A stretch of 64,000 nt of DNA from H2-BAC3 sp045863035 (GTDB lineage: Bacteria > Bacteroidota > Ignavibacteria > Ignavibacteriales > Ignavibacteriaceae), in contig BTUV01000002.1 in assembly GCA_045863035.1 (NCBI GenBank), positions 1 to 64,000 of the forward strand, given 5' to 3'. Under the pieces are notes generated by a model. The model was given only the letters and a program-made list of their open reading frames with translations, had not been told where the DNA came from and ran no database searches. A program made the position numbers and the translations under genes. Below are positions 22,554 to 32,369 of this stretch, one piece after another. Position 1 is the stretch's first letter; every line of letters begins with the position of its first letter.

Positions 22554-24185
22554 TTACCCCAGCGTTATTATCTGATGCTCAAACGTATCGTGTTCTAATT
22601 CGTTAAAGAGAAGTTTAAGCGAATCAAGTCCGTATTTATTTGCAAAATAGATAAAGCTGATTTCACGCTCCTGCAGACTTTTCTCCGGATAAACAACTGA
22701 AAGCACTTTGGTAAGCTGCCTTACCGATGTTTCATGTTTTCTCTTCTCAGCATCGATGGCTTTATTCTTCAGTTCACCAAGATAGCTGAGCATTTTTTTC
22801 TTTGTCGTCTCTGATGCATCTGCAATGGTTTTGTCAATTGCGGCAATTGCTGCACGAAGCTGAGCCATCGCTTCATCAATGCTGTCGCTTGTCCGCTCAA
22901 AGTGAGCGGCAAGATTCAACTCTGATACCTGCTTGAGTCCTGCTTCGATCAGTGAATCACCCAGTATGAAAACTTCCTGCGGGGTGAATCCAAATTTCGA
23001 GAGAGTATGCACAATGCTTTTTTCAAATATGGTTGCCGAAACACGAGGATAAATAACCGGCATCTGCAGACCAAACTCTTCATACAAAACCGAAACCTGA
23101 GCGAAGTAGCTTACTTCACCCGGACCGCCGATATAAAACGCGGTGGGGAAGAGGAAATCCTGGCAAATTGGTCTTAGTAAAACATTAGGGCTGAAAAGTT
23201 CCGGAGTGTTTTCTATAGTGTTAAGCAGTTCCTCCTTTGTTGCTGAGAATTTTTTTCTTCTCAGACGGAATCCACCGTTCTCATCCGGTTCAAGCGCGAA
23301 GCGTTCGTTTTCCTGTTTCATAAAAAGGTTAACAGGGCGGATTTTTACTTGTGCATGATACTCCTCATCCAATTTGGCTGATACACGGATGAGTTTTTCC
23401 ATGTGGTTGCGATAATTTTCAATCTCATTTTTGAATACCGGTTTCAGAAGATTTTTAATTTTAGGTTCAATCGGATCAAAGATGATAAGTCCTCTCTCAT
23501 CAAAGAGCTCGAACATAAGTGCTTTGAACGCATTCTTGAAATTATTGCCGGGGAAGTAAGCCGAGCGCAGAATTTCCATCAGGCGGTTTTTGAAATCAGT
23601 TGCTCGCAGATTTTTGTCTAATTCATCAAAGAGCTGATATATCTGATCATCAAACTGAATTTCGCCCACGGTCAGGCGTTTGTCAGGACCGGCTAATTCT
23701 GACGGATAGAGAAGCCGAACGGTCTGACCGGCTTCATCAAATATCTGAACAAAATCAACTTCATCAATATCATGGTCATCCCCCTCAAGCCAGAAAAGAG
23801 GAATGAAGCTGAACTCAGGGTAATCTGCCGAAAGCCGCTCGGCAAGTTTAATGGCAGTAACGGTTTTGTAAAAGGTATAGAGCGGACCGCCAAACATACC
23901 AAGCTGCTGCCCCGTGGTAATGAAAAGGGTGTTTTTTTTGTCCAGCAGGTTAAGGTTATGAAAGGTCTTCAGAGAAGGGGTAAATTTTTTATATTGGGAA
24001 GTGATTATTTCCTTTAGTGCGGCTGTATGTAACCGGGGGGAATCGGTAATTTTCTGGAATAATGGAAGAAAACTTTCCGCCTCGCGGTAGTCTGCCGCAA
24101 AATAATTGCTTAATTTTTGATAATTTTCAATATAATCTGTGTAAAGTTTTGAAAAACCATCAATTTCAGAGAATTTTACCGACAT
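22554..24185 (-). CDS. bshC: Bacillithiol biosynthesis cysteine-adding enzyme
   Basis: 543 residues, full BshC length. Family-specific sequence includes FITTGQQLGMFGGPLYTFYKT, FWLEGDDHDIDEV, RPICQDFLFPTAFYIGGPGEVSYFAQVSVLYEEFG, and PVIYPRVSATIFE. A long coiled coil (about 435-500) precedes the C-terminus. BshC joins cysteine to GlcN-malate in the last step of bacillithiol synthesis, the low-molecular-weight thiol used instead of glutathione in Bacillota and many Bacteroidota/Chlorobi. bshA and bshB are not in this window. Transcribed toward the island; its 3' end is 71 bp from the operator copy at 22453. Confidence 0.93.
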   Translation of the reverse strand: MSVKFSEIDGFSKLYTDYIENYQKLSNYFAADYREAESFLPLFQKITDSPRLHTAALKEIITSQYKKFTPSLKTFHNLNLLDKKNTLFITTGQQLGMFGGPLYTFYKTVTAIKLAERLSADYPEFSFIPLFWLEGDDHDIDEVDFVQIFDEAGQTVRLLYPSELAGPDKRLTVGEIQFDDQIYQLFDELDKNLRATDFKNRLMEILRSAYFPGNNFKNAFKALMFELFDERGLIIFDPIEPKIKNLLKPVFKNEIENYRNHMEKLIRVSAKLDEEYHAQVKIRPVNLFMKQENERFALEPDENGGFRLRRKKFSATKEELLNTIENTPELFSPNVLLRPICQDFLFPTAFYIGGPGEVSYFAQVSVLYEEFGLQMPVIYPRVSATIFEKSIVHTLSKFGFTPQEVFILGDSLIEAGLKQVSELNLAAHFERTSDSIDEAMAQLRAAIAAIDKTIADASETTKKKMLSYLGELKNKAIDAEKRKHETSVRQLTKVLSVVYPEKSLQEREISFIYFANKYGLDSLKLLFNELEHDTFEHQIITLG

Positions 24186-24300
24186 CTTCCAGCTCTAAAT
24201 TTATAAAAACTAACCTGTAAATGTAACCAAATAGAATGAGAGACCGAGCAGCCGCTACTACCGGGATTTTGATGAGAGTGAGCATTTTTTGATCGCCTTC

Positions 24301-25263
24301 ATGCAGCAATTAGTGAAAAGTATTCCGCGTCACAAGGGAAAATGGATACTTGCCGTTAAACTTATCACAACGGTCTGGTTAGTCAGCTATCTGACCGGCA
24401 AAGTGGGTGGAGTTAATCTTTTGCAGGTCATCACCTCCGCAGATATGGGATTCATGGCGTTGGCAATCCTGCTCATGGTTCCAAATATTCTTATGCAGTT
24501 TCTCAAATGGAAGTATCTCGCAAAACAGGTTATCGGGACCTCGGATGACGCGGCCGTTGGCAAGGCGTTCTTCATGGGTATATTATTCGGCTCATTTACC
24601 CCCGGCCGGCTCGGTGAATATCTGGGACGGAAACTGGCTCTGAAAGATGAGGGGCTTCTGGAAATAACCATTGTCACGTTTCTCGATAAAATTTTTAATC
24701 TTTTTTTTGTTGCCGGAGTCGGTGCTCTTTCACTTACTCTGTATTTGTACGTCACAATTGATGTTCCTGCCATAGCAGCTACAGCGTTATTTGTAACTAT
24801 TGCGATGCTTTTTTTTCTATTCATGCACTTGCTCATCAGCGATATATGGTGGAATAATTCACTGGTTAAATATATTTCCCGCTTTCGGTTGCTTAAAAAA
24901 TATCGGGAGCGCTTTCTCATCCTGAAAGACCTGGATAAGGGGCTCATCAACCGTCTGATGCTGTTTTCCGGCGGAATATATATAGTAATTGTAATGCAAT
25001 ATGCTCTTCTCGTGATGTCATTCAGCGGGGAACATGATTTCTTGAAATATGCATGGGGTGCCGCGTTATTCTTTTACACAAAAGCATTTATACCTGCCTT
25101 TACCTGGGGTGAGCTGGGAGTGCGGGAAGCGGTATCAATTTTTTATATGAGTTCTTTCGGGCTACCGGAAGCAGTAGGGTTTAATGCTTCGTTGTTTATT
25201 TTTCTTATTAATATATTTCTTCCCTCACTCCCCGGTGTCTGGTTTCTGCTGAGAAACAAGTAA
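24301..25263 (+). CDS. Flippase-like membrane protein (LPG synthase TM family)
   Basis: 320 residues from the ATG at 24301; an in-frame TTG at 24289 is the alternative. About eight hydrophobic segments are visible, beginning at 16-35, with the family motif GSFTPGRLGEYLGR near residue 100 and FTWGELGVREAVSIFY in the C-terminal third. It belongs to the lysylphosphatidylglycerol synthase TM-region/UPF0104 family, thought to flip lipids or lipid-linked sugars. It starts the glycan run and abuts the next gene with no gap. Confidence 0.85.
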   Translation: MQQLVKSIPRHKGKWILAVKLITTVWLVSYLTGKVGGVNLLQVITSADMGFMALAILLMVPNILMQFLKWKYLAKQVIGTSDDAAVGKAFFMGILFGSFTPGRLGEYLGRKLALKDEGLLEITIVTFLDKIFNLFFVAGVGALSLTLYLYVTIDVPAIAATALFVTIAMLFFLFMHLLISDIWWNNSLVKYISRFRLLKKYRERFLILKDLDKGLINRLMLFSGGIYIVIVMQYALLVMSFSGEHDFLKYAWGAALFFYTKAFIPAFTWGELGVREAVSIFYMSSFGLPEAVGFNASLFIFLINIFLPSLPGVWFLLRNK

Positions 25264-26388
25264 ATGGATTACCTCATACTTTCAGCAGGTATTCTGCTTT
25301 TCTATTACTGTTTATTTTTACTCCGTATATACCAGGGGGTTCGACTGCTGAAGAAGCGAAAAAATAGCAGGACGGCAGGTACTTACCCGGATATCTCTGT
25401 GGTAATTCCATTCAGAAATGAAGCTGAAAATCTCCCCCGACTGCTTTCGTCAATGGAAAGTCAAACCTACCCTCGCGATAAATTTGAAGTAATTCTGATA
25501 AACGATCATTCGGATGATAATTCTGAAAGCGTAATTGCTGCTCATAAAGGCAAATTACAGTTAAAACTGATTAACCTGTCGGCAGGTACATCAGGCAAGA
25601 AAAATGCAATCACACTCGGTGTTGAAAACTCCTCAGGTGAATTAATTGCGGGGACGGACGCTGACTGCACCCACGCAACCGGCTGGCTTGAGGTACTGGC
25701 AGGGGAATTTGACAATGCCACTGGGCTGGTAACCGGTCCGGTTACTCTTGAAACTAATGGTAAAATTTTACAGCAGATGCAATTATTAGAGCATACCGGG
25801 CTTTCACTTTCTGGTGCTGGGCTGATTGCGAATGATCATCCGGTTATTTGCAGTGGCGCAAACATAGCATACAGGAAATCACTGTTTCAAAAGATTAACG
25901 GTTTTAATTCACAAAACACTTTGACTTCAGGCGATGATGAACAGTTAATGCACAAAATATTTTATGATGAGGGCAAAGCTGTTAAGTTTATTTATAACAG
26001 AGAATGTCTTGTTACCACCTCACCCCAAACAAGGACGGGGGATTTTCTTCAACAGAGAAGAAGATGGGCAAGCAAGAGCTTTAACTACCGCCCAAAGACT
26101 ATTTTGATACTGACACCCCTCTTTTTGTTTTTTGCATCTTTTGTGGTGATGTTGATATATGCAATAAGTTCGCCTGTGTTTTATGCATTACCGTTTCTGA
26201 TGATGCTTCTTATTAAAACAGCGGCTGATTTTACAGTGTTGTATCAGAGTGTCCCTGTATATATGGGGAAGTTCCCGGCAATCAGTTTGTTCCTTGCTGA
26301 GTTGCTGCATCCGTTTTACATTGTGTATTCAGTTCTTGCCGGAGTATTTGCCGGGTTCAACTGGAAAAACAGGTCTCACCGGAAGTAA
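25264..26388 (+). CDS. Membrane-bound family 2 glycosyltransferase
   Basis: 374 residues. An N-terminal TM (3-20) is followed by a GT-A fold: ISVVIPFRNEAENLP, the DxD-type TDADC, SGDDEQL, and the QRRRWASK motif (QxxRW) of processive or lipid-linked GT2 enzymes. Three C-terminal TM segments follow (about 275-355). It transfers a sugar from a nucleotide-sugar to a membrane acceptor on the cytoplasmic face; the specific substrate is unknown. The ATG directly follows the upstream TAA. Confidence 0.88.
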   Translation: MDYLILSAGILLFYYCLFLLRIYQGVRLLKKRKNSRTAGTYPDISVVIPFRNEAENLPRLLSSMESQTYPRDKFEVILINDHSDDNSESVIAAHKGKLQLKLINLSAGTSGKKNAITLGVENSSGELIAGTDADCTHATGWLEVLAGEFDNATGLVTGPVTLETNGKILQQMQLLEHTGLSLSGAGLIANDHPVICSGANIAYRKSLFQKINGFNSQNTLTSGDDEQLMHKIFYDEGKAVKFIYNRECLVTTSPQTRTGDFLQQRRRWASKSFNYRPKTILILTPLFLFFASFVVMLIYAISSPVFYALPFLMMLLIKTAADFTVLYQSVPVYMGKFPAISLFLAELLHPFYIVYSVLAGVFAGFNWKNRSHRK

Positions 26389-26390
26389 GA

Positions 26391-27026
26391 ATGATGCTGC
26401 CTGAATCACTCATAGTTCCGCCTTCTATTATACGCAAGATGTTCACCGAAACACATTGGGAAACTACTGATAATTCAGTTCTTTTTACTTTTGATGATGG
26501 ACCTTATCCCAAAAGCACTGAAATAATTTTACACCGGCTTGCATCATACGGAGTCCATGCTCTTTTCTTTGTGAATGGCGGGGGGGATAGAGGCGCTATG
26601 AAAGAAATTGTTCAAAGCGGACACACGCTGGGCAATCATCTTTTTCATCATAAACGTGCATTTTTTTTGAGCCGGGAGGTGATTAAGGACTCGATTAGAA
26701 GAACGAACGAAGTCATCGAAGATATATCCGGTTCAGAATGCAGATATTTCCGTCCGCCGTATGGAATTCCGTTTTTTGGAATGGGTTCGATGATGAAATA
26801 CTTTAATATGAAAACCGTCATGTGGTCACTTTTGAGCTGGGACTTCCGATATGATGTTCAAACCATAAACGCAATAATTAAAAGTTACATATCTGCAGGC
26901 AAGATTTTAGTTTTTCATAACAATCCATTAATTGAAACTAAAATTGCGTCAGCTCTTGACTACACTCATGCACACATTACTGAACAAAATCTTATTATCG
27001 GTGAGCCGGTTGAATGTTTGATGTAA
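26391..27026 (+). CDS. Polysaccharide deacetylase (NodB-like) family protein
   Basis: 211 residues with the CE4 motifs: TFDDGP (Asp-Asp metal/catalytic), GNHLFHH (the two His metal ligands), RPPYGIP, and a C-terminal LVFHNNP motif where a catalytic His is expected. There is no signal peptide, so it probably acts in the cytoplasm on a lipid-linked sugar. It sits between two GT2 genes and overlaps the second by 13 bp. It likely removes an acetyl group during assembly of the same glycan or glycolipid. Confidence 0.88.
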   Translation: MMLPESLIVPPSIIRKMFTETHWETTDNSVLFTFDDGPYPKSTEIILHRLASYGVHALFFVNGGGDRGAMKEIVQSGHTLGNHLFHHKRAFFLSREVIKDSIRRTNEVIEDISGSECRYFRPPYGIPFFGMGSMMKYFNMKTVMWSLLSWDFRYDVQTINAIIKSYISAGKILVFHNNPLIETKIASALDYTHAHITEQNLIIGEPVECLM

Positions 27027-28102
27027 TACTAATAACTGTATTCTGGCTTTATTTACTGCTAATCATTTTGGCAATTTTTGGATTGCGTAAAAAAGCAGAG
27101 AATAGCAGCAGAGCTACTCCTTTTGTTACAGTTGTTGTCCCCGCTCGCAATGAAGCGGGAAACATCGGCGCGTGTATTGAATCATTACTGAGTCAAAATT
27201 ATCCGGCTCACTTATATGAAATTATCATCATAAATGATGGTTCAGAGGATGAGACTGCTGAAATTGTACGGGCATATCAGGAGAAGGATAACAGAATCAT
27301 ATTACGAGAGTGTAACCTGGAGAGTTCACTTCCGCCGGGGAAATCGCGTGCGCTTGAATCGGGAATCCGTGCCGCAAGGGGAGAGATCGTATTCAACACT
27401 GATGCAGATTGTGTGGTATCAGCAGAATGGCTTTCAGGAGGAGTTACTTTTTATAAGAATAGAATTGCCATGGTAAATGGGGTAACGCTTCCCGAAGCCA
27501 ACGGCTGGTTCAGCGGAATACAACAGCTTGATTTTGCTTTTCTGCATGGTGTGGCAGCAGGATTTTCAGGAGTCGGTTTGCCCCTTGCAGGAATGGGGAA
27601 TAATATGTCCTATCGCAGGGAGAGCTATCAGAAAACCGGGGGATTCGAAAAACTCGGTTTTTCGGTAACCGAAGATTTTCAGCTCACCCGGGCTTTTTTA
27701 TCAAATGGGGAAAAAGTTATTCATATTGCGACAGAAAGCACCCTGGTGCTGACAAAACCGGTGAAAACTTTCCGGGAACTTTACAATCAGAAAAAACGCT
27801 GGGCAGCCGGAGGGTTAAAAAGTCCGCCAATATTTTATTTCCTTTTCCTTGCTGCCTGGCTTTCAGTGCTGGGGGTAACTCTGGCGCCGGTTTTTGCAAA
27901 CGGATACTGGGTTTTTCTGTTGCTGGTTAAGGTTCTTGCTGATTTTGCCTTGGTTAGCGTGCTTTTCAGGAATGTAAAAAAACGGGGCGGATTGAGATAT
28001 TTTCTCCCTTTTGAGTTATATTTGTCAGTTTATGTATTAGCTTTTCCGCTAATAATCCCGTTTTCCAGGGCAATTACGTGGAAAGGCAGAATCTTCCGTT
28101 AA
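27014..28102 (+). CDS. Membrane-bound family 2 glycosyltransferase
   Basis: 362 residues, paralogous in layout to the GT2 at 25264. N-terminal TM (4-22), VTVVVPARNEAGNIGACIESLL, NTDADCVVS, TEDFQLTRAF, and QKKRWAAGG (QxxRW), then C-terminal TM helices. It overlaps the deacetylase gene by 13 bp. A deacetylase between two GT2 genes implies sequential addition and deacetylation of at least two sugars. The product cannot be named. Confidence 0.88.
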   Translation: MFDVILITVFWLYLLLIILAIFGLRKKAENSSRATPFVTVVVPARNEAGNIGACIESLLSQNYPAHLYEIIIINDGSEDETAEIVRAYQEKDNRIILRECNLESSLPPGKSRALESGIRAARGEIVFNTDADCVVSAEWLSGGVTFYKNRIAMVNGVTLPEANGWFSGIQQLDFAFLHGVAAGFSGVGLPLAGMGNNMSYRRESYQKTGGFEKLGFSVTEDFQLTRAFLSNGEKVIHIATESTLVLTKPVKTFRELYNQKKRWAAGGLKSPPIFYFLFLAAWLSVLGVTLAPVFANGYWVFLLLVKVLADFALVSVLFRNVKKRGGLRYFLPFELYLSVYVLAFPLIIPFSRAITWKGRIFR

Positions 28103-28119
28103 TTTACAGACATCACTTA

Positions 28120-28959
28120 ATGGTAAAAATACTCATTGTTATTGTTCTCATTTTTACAGGATTACACCAGGGAACTTTTTCACAGCAAAAAACAACCTAT
28201 TTCCCACATGGTCTCACCTTTAAACCGCTTTACAGTAATTTGCTTGAAGCCAGGGCGGGAAGTTCTTTTATGCTTGGTGAAAACCGGCTTCGCCTGGATA
28301 TCGGCACTTCGGCTGATTTTCTGCGGGTGGATTATAAAGACGGTAAGAAGTTTTCCTTCGGTGGTGATTTTTTTACCTGGACCAGATTAAGAAAAAATGA
28401 TGACTTCAAGTTTCCGGTTGTGGCAGTTGACTATTTGTTTGGTTTAAATGCTTCCTATTTGTTTAAAATTTCAGATTTAGATGCAGGTATCCGTTTCAGA
28501 TTCAGCCACATCAGCGCGCATCTGGTTGACGGTCAGTTTGATGATAAAACATTTACCTGGAGAGGCGGTGAACTGCCGTTTGTCTATAGTCGTGAATTTA
28601 TTGAAGTTTTTCCGGCGGTATATCTTAATGAATCATTGCGTGTCTATGGCGGTCTCTCGTATATATTCCATACTATACCGGAAGAAGTAAAACCGTTTAT
28701 ATTGCAGGCGGGAGCTGAAAAGCATTTTACAGAATTAGCATTGGGTTCTGTTACGCCGTTCTTGCTGTATGGGTTCAAGCTCGCCGGAAACACTGCATAT
28801 AACGCACACCAGAATATCACTGCTGGAGTAAAATTAGGAGAAGCAGCCGGAGGCGGTCTTTCACTCTATTATAATTATACTTCGGGTAACAGTCTTCACG
28901 GAATGTTTTACGATAAACAGGAATCATACTCCTCAGTGGGTTTTAACGTAGATTTATAA
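28120..28959 (+). CDS. DUF1207-like exported protein
   Basis: 279 residues from the ATG at 28120, which gives a clean signal peptide (MVKILIVIVLIFTGLHQGTFSQ); the frame is open to 28078 inside the upstream gene. FPHGLTFKPLYSNLLEARAG near the mature start resembles the DUF1207 family, and the alternating hydrophobic pattern with aromatic-rich strands suggests an outer-membrane beta-barrel. Function is unknown. It overlaps the downstream protease gene by 1 bp. Confidence 0.65.
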   Translation: MVKILIVIVLIFTGLHQGTFSQQKTTYFPHGLTFKPLYSNLLEARAGSSFMLGENRLRLDIGTSADFLRVDYKDGKKFSFGGDFFTWTRLRKNDDFKFPVVAVDYLFGLNASYLFKISDLDAGIRFRFSHISAHLVDGQFDDKTFTWRGGELPFVYSREFIEVFPAVYLNESLRVYGGLSYIFHTIPEEVKPFILQAGAEKHFTELALGSVTPFLLYGFKLAGNTAYNAHQNITAGVKLGEAAGGGLSLYYNYTSGNSLHGMFYDKQESYSSVGFNVDL

Positions 28960-29957
28960 TGGAAGATTATCAGTCACCGGAGTATAATCGCGAGGCAGAA
29001 GAAAAAAGAAAGCAACGGCAGGGGATATTCTATTCAGTTTTGCTTTTTATTCTGACATTTATTACAACAACATTTGCAGGTGTTGACTGGGTTGGCAGGT
29101 CATCCGCGGTCATAGAGCTGTCTGAACTTTCAAAAGGACTCCCATATTCAATCGCAATACTTTTTGTTCTGGGTGTTCATGAGTTTGGTCACTACTTTGC
29201 GGCTATACATCACAAAGTGAAAACAAGTCTGCCCTATTTTATCCCATTTTTATCGTTTGAAGGGATATTCCTCAGTTTCGGAACGATGGGCGCGGTAATA
29301 CGCACTCGCTCAGTAATATATACACGCACTGCGCTTTTTGACATAGGTGTATATGGTCCGATCGCGGGATTTGTTGCCTGCCTTGCAGTATATATATATG
29401 GCTTTATTACCCTGCCGGGTCCTGAGTATCTGCTGGCGATTCATCCTGATTTTCTTTCACCTGAGTATGGCAAAAATGCCCTGTCACTTGTTTTTGGTGA
29501 TAATCTTATCACTATAATGCTGCGTGCGGTATTTGACCGGCCGGGAGTGTTCATTCCCCCGATGTCAGAGATTTATCATTACCCATACCTTTGTGTCGGC
29601 TGGTTCGGCATGTTTGTTACTTCAATGAATCTGATTCCGGTAGGGCAGTTAGACGGCGGTCATATTGTTTATGGTATGTTCGGGCTGAGGAATCATAAGA
29701 AAATAGCATCGGTGGCAATGATTGCTCTTATTGTTATGGGAATACTCGGAGCAGTTCGGCAGTTTCTGCTGCCTGAACTCACCATTGGCTGGGCCGGCTG
29801 GCTGGTCTGGGCGGGCATACTTTATTTCGCAATAAAAGTGAACCATCCTCCCGTTCCTGATGAAGCACCGCTTGACAAGAACCGTATGGTGCTGGGGTAT
29901 TTATCAATCCTGATATTCATTTTAACCTTTACACCAAGCCCGATTTTAATTATATAG
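28959..29957 (+). CDS. Site-2-protease-family (M50) membrane metalloprotease
   Basis: 332 residues with about seven TM segments. The zinc motif HEFGH lies in the third hydrophobic stretch (about 85-90), and the second metal motif NLIPVGQLDGGH is near 225-235. Such proteases cleave substrates within the membrane, for example anti-sigma factors or transmembrane regulators. There is no PDZ domain, unlike RseP; it resembles the short EGY/SREBP-type family. Context in a glycan/outer-membrane run suggests envelope control; the substrate is unknown. Confidence 0.88.
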   Translation: MEDYQSPEYNREAEEKRKQRQGIFYSVLLFILTFITTTFAGVDWVGRSSAVIELSELSKGLPYSIAILFVLGVHEFGHYFAAIHHKVKTSLPYFIPFLSFEGIFLSFGTMGAVIRTRSVIYTRTALFDIGVYGPIAGFVACLAVYIYGFITLPGPEYLLAIHPDFLSPEYGKNALSLVFGDNLITIMLRAVFDRPGVFIPPMSEIYHYPYLCVGWFGMFVTSMNLIPVGQLDGGHIVYGMFGLRNHKKIASVAMIALIVMGILGAVRQFLLPELTIGWAGWLVWAGILYFAIKVNHPPVPDEAPLDKNRMVLGYLSILIFILTFTPSPILII

Positions 29958-29961
29958 CAGA

Positions 29962-30750
29962 ATGAAAAGAATACTCTCATTATTCTTCCTTGCCGCGGCT
30001 TATTTTACCGGGTGCGACAAGGATTTTACCGGGACACTTGACCCGATTACAGATTCCCCCTCGGTTACCGCACTCTCATCAATTGGAACGTTCACGAGAA
30101 CTCCGGAAGACAGCGTAATCACGGTAAAACTTCAGCTTTCGCGGTTTAGTAATGTTTCCTCAGTAAGAGCAGAGATTTATAATCCACTCAATAACAGGGT
30201 TTCCCCGTTTCCCATGACTCTTTATGATGACGGGAATACCATGGTCGGTGATGTTACTGCTTTGGATGGGGTTTATACTAACCGGCTTACACTGAGTCAG
30301 ACACATTCCAATGGCAGTTACCGGATTGAGTATTATATATCACTGAATTCAGGTGAATCAAGAAAAGCCGGGTCGGAAAGTTTTATATATAATAATGGGG
30401 CTGCCAATGTTGCTCCTTTAATAAACCGGATCATTGCCCCTGATACCATAACGGTCACAGGCGTTTTCCCTTTCATTCTTGCAGCAGAAGCAGTTGACTC
30501 AAACGGCGCGGAAGATATTGAACGAGTTTATTTCCAGACGTTCAGACCTGATGGCTCAACGAACGGATTTTTATTTGAAATGAACGACAGGGGACTTGAA
30601 GGGGACGCAACAGCCGGAGACGGTATCTGGTCACGCGGAATTCAGGTTGACAGCACCAATCAGAAAGGTACCTATCGTTTTGAATTTAAAGCGCGCGACA
30701 GAGGAAAGCTTAACAGTACTCCGGTAAATTATTTTATTACGATCAGATGA
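29962..30750 (+). CDS. Exported lipoprotein with Ig-like domains
   Basis: 262 residues. Lipoprotein signal LFFLAAAYFTGC (Cys near residue 19). Two similar beta-rich modules contain YDDGNTMVGDVTALDGVYT and NDRGLEGDATAGDGIWS, a D-G-D-x-x-A-x-D-G pattern found in exported Ig-like domains that may bind Ca2+. No enzyme motif. Overlaps the following propeller gene by 4 bp, implying co-translation and perhaps interaction at the cell surface. Confidence 0.75.
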   Translation: MKRILSLFFLAAAYFTGCDKDFTGTLDPITDSPSVTALSSIGTFTRTPEDSVITVKLQLSRFSNVSSVRAEIYNPLNNRVSPFPMTLYDDGNTMVGDVTALDGVYTNRLTLSQTHSNGSYRIEYYISLNSGESRKAGSESFIYNNGAANVAPLINRIIAPDTITVTGVFPFILAAEAVDSNGAEDIERVYFQTFRPDGSTNGFLFEMNDRGLEGDATAGDGIWSRGIQVDSTNQKGTYRFEFKARDRGKLNSTPVNYFITIR

Positions 30751-32369
30751 ACCGATTAGTTTTATTTTTATTACTTATATATAGCACTCTGCCGGCTCAG
30801 AGTGGACCCGGTAATTTTTATCTTCAGTCAGATGAGCAGTTTTCAAAGATATACCTCGATGAAAAACCGCTCTCAAACGGAATTAACGACCTTCTTGTTG
30901 TCGGTGATACGGTTTGGCTTGCAACTACCAGAGGCCTTAGCAGAACTACCGATAAAGGAACAAGCTGGAAAAATTATTACGGCACTCCGGAGTTTGGTAC
31001 AGAGAGCATTACGGCGCTTGCTTATGACCAGGTGACCGGCACAATCTGGGCATCAACTGCTCATACACGTGAGATAACAGGCCAGCGTTTGCCTGAGGGA
31101 AGCGGCATCAGGGTCAGTTCTGATAATGGCACAACCTGGTTAACCATTCCACAGCCGATGGACAGTGAATCTGACACTGTTGAGATATATGGCGTAAATA
31201 CCCTGCGTGCATTGCCTGTGACTGTGGCTGTGCAAAATATCATCTATGATATTGCAATTACCAGGAACACTATCTGGATTGCCGCATTTGCCGGAGGAAT
31301 CAGAAAAACAAGAATTGACAGTCTGCTTGCAAATGTGAACCGAAGCTGGGAGAGAGTTATTGTGCCACCCGACCGACTGGATGCTATACATCCGGATTCA
31401 GTATATAACTTTTGCATTACGCCGGTAGCAGGAAGATTTTGCAGTGACAATAATCTGAATTATCGTGCGTTTTCAATTATTGCAGTGGATGATTCAACTG
31501 TATATGCCGGAACAGCAGGCGGTATAAATAAAACCACAGATGCGCTGATTGCTGAAACAAGTAACAATCTTCGCTGGGAAAAAATCAGTCATCAGAACCA
31601 GACTAACCCTATTAGCGGTAATTTTATTGTTGCAATAAACTATGCTCCCTCAACAAATACCATTTGGGCTGCAACATGGAAAGCAGAAGGAGTTACAGAG
31701 TTTTATGGTGTGAGTGCATCAACAGATGGCGGTCAAAGCTGGAGCACCGGTCTGCGCGATGAAAAAGTTCACAACTTCACCAATTTTTCCTCACGTGTTA
31801 TTGCCGCGGCTGATAACGGACCGTTCCGTTCATTTGATGGCGGCAGGTCCTGGCTTCTTCCCGTGAACATAACTGATTCTGAGACTAAGGTTAAATTGCA
31901 GACCACTGCATTTTATTCCGCCGGATATAATGCAGCGGGTAATGAGCTCTGGCTTGGCTCAGATGATGGGCTTGTTTTGAATACAGGTATTGGTGACCTC
32001 TGGCCTGATAACTGGAAAGTATTTTTTGCGTCACAGAAGCTGGAGTCTCGCTCAGCTACGTATGCATTCCCGAATCCATTCTCACCAAAGGTTGAAACCT
32101 GCAAAATAAAATACTCAACCGGCGGCGTGAGAGCTTCTGTTACGATACGGATATATAATTCCGGAATGCAGTATATACGGACAGTCATCCAGAATGCTGA
32201 GCGCGGTGATGTGATTCACACGATTGATAAAAACGACCCTGCCGGTGTGATTGATTATTGGGATGGCAAGGATGACCAGGGTAATACTACCGCTAATGGT
32301 GTCTATTTTTACACTGTTGAAATTAACGGCGGGGAAGCCCTGTTCGGAAAGATAATGGTGCTGCAATGA
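30747..32369 (+). CDS. Exported propeller protein with FlgD-like C-terminal domain
   Basis: 540 residues. Signal peptide (1-19), then two-component/BNR-like propeller blades (DTVWLATTRGLSRTTDKGTSWKN, NTIWAATWK, TDGGQSWS, DGGRSW). The final ~100 residues are a FlgD Ig-like domain with FPNPFSPKVE, YWDGKDDQGNTTANGVYFY and FGKIMVLQ, the pattern of T9SS-type C-terminal sorting domains. It is likely exported by the type IX system and surface exposed. It overlaps the upstream lipoprotein gene and the downstream PorV/Q-like gene by 4 bp each. Confidence 0.8.
   Translation: MNRLVLFLLLIYSTLPAQSGPGNFYLQSDEQFSKIYLDEKPLSNGINDLLVVGDTVWLATTRGLSRTTDKGTSWKNYYGTPEFGTESITALAYDQVTGTIWASTAHTREITGQRLPEGSGIRVSSDNGTTWLTIPQPMDSESDTVEIYGVNTLRALPVTVAVQNIIYDIAITRNTIWIAAFAGGIRKTRIDSLLANVNRSWERVIVPPDRLDAIHPDSVYNFCITPVAGRFCSDNNLNYRAFSIIAVDDSTVYAGTAGGINKTTDALIAETSNNLRWEKISHQNQTNPISGNFIVAINYAPSTNTIWAATWKAEGVTEFYGVSASTDGGQSWSTGLRDEKVHNFTNFSSRVIAAADNGPFRSFDGGRSWLLPVNITDSETKVKLQTTAFYSAGYNAAGNELWLGSDDGLVLNTGIGDLWPDNWKVFFASQKLESRSATYAFPNPFSPKVETCKIKYSTGGVRASVTIRIYNSGMQYIRTVIQNAERGDVIHTIDKNDPAGVIDYWDGKDDQGNTTANGVYFYTVEINGGEALFGKIMVLQ

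Noticed and set aside
22357..22575. 72-codon open frame through repeat copy 4 and the operator copy
   Set aside because: Repeat-derived peptide, no family, and it runs into the 3' end of bshC on the other strand.
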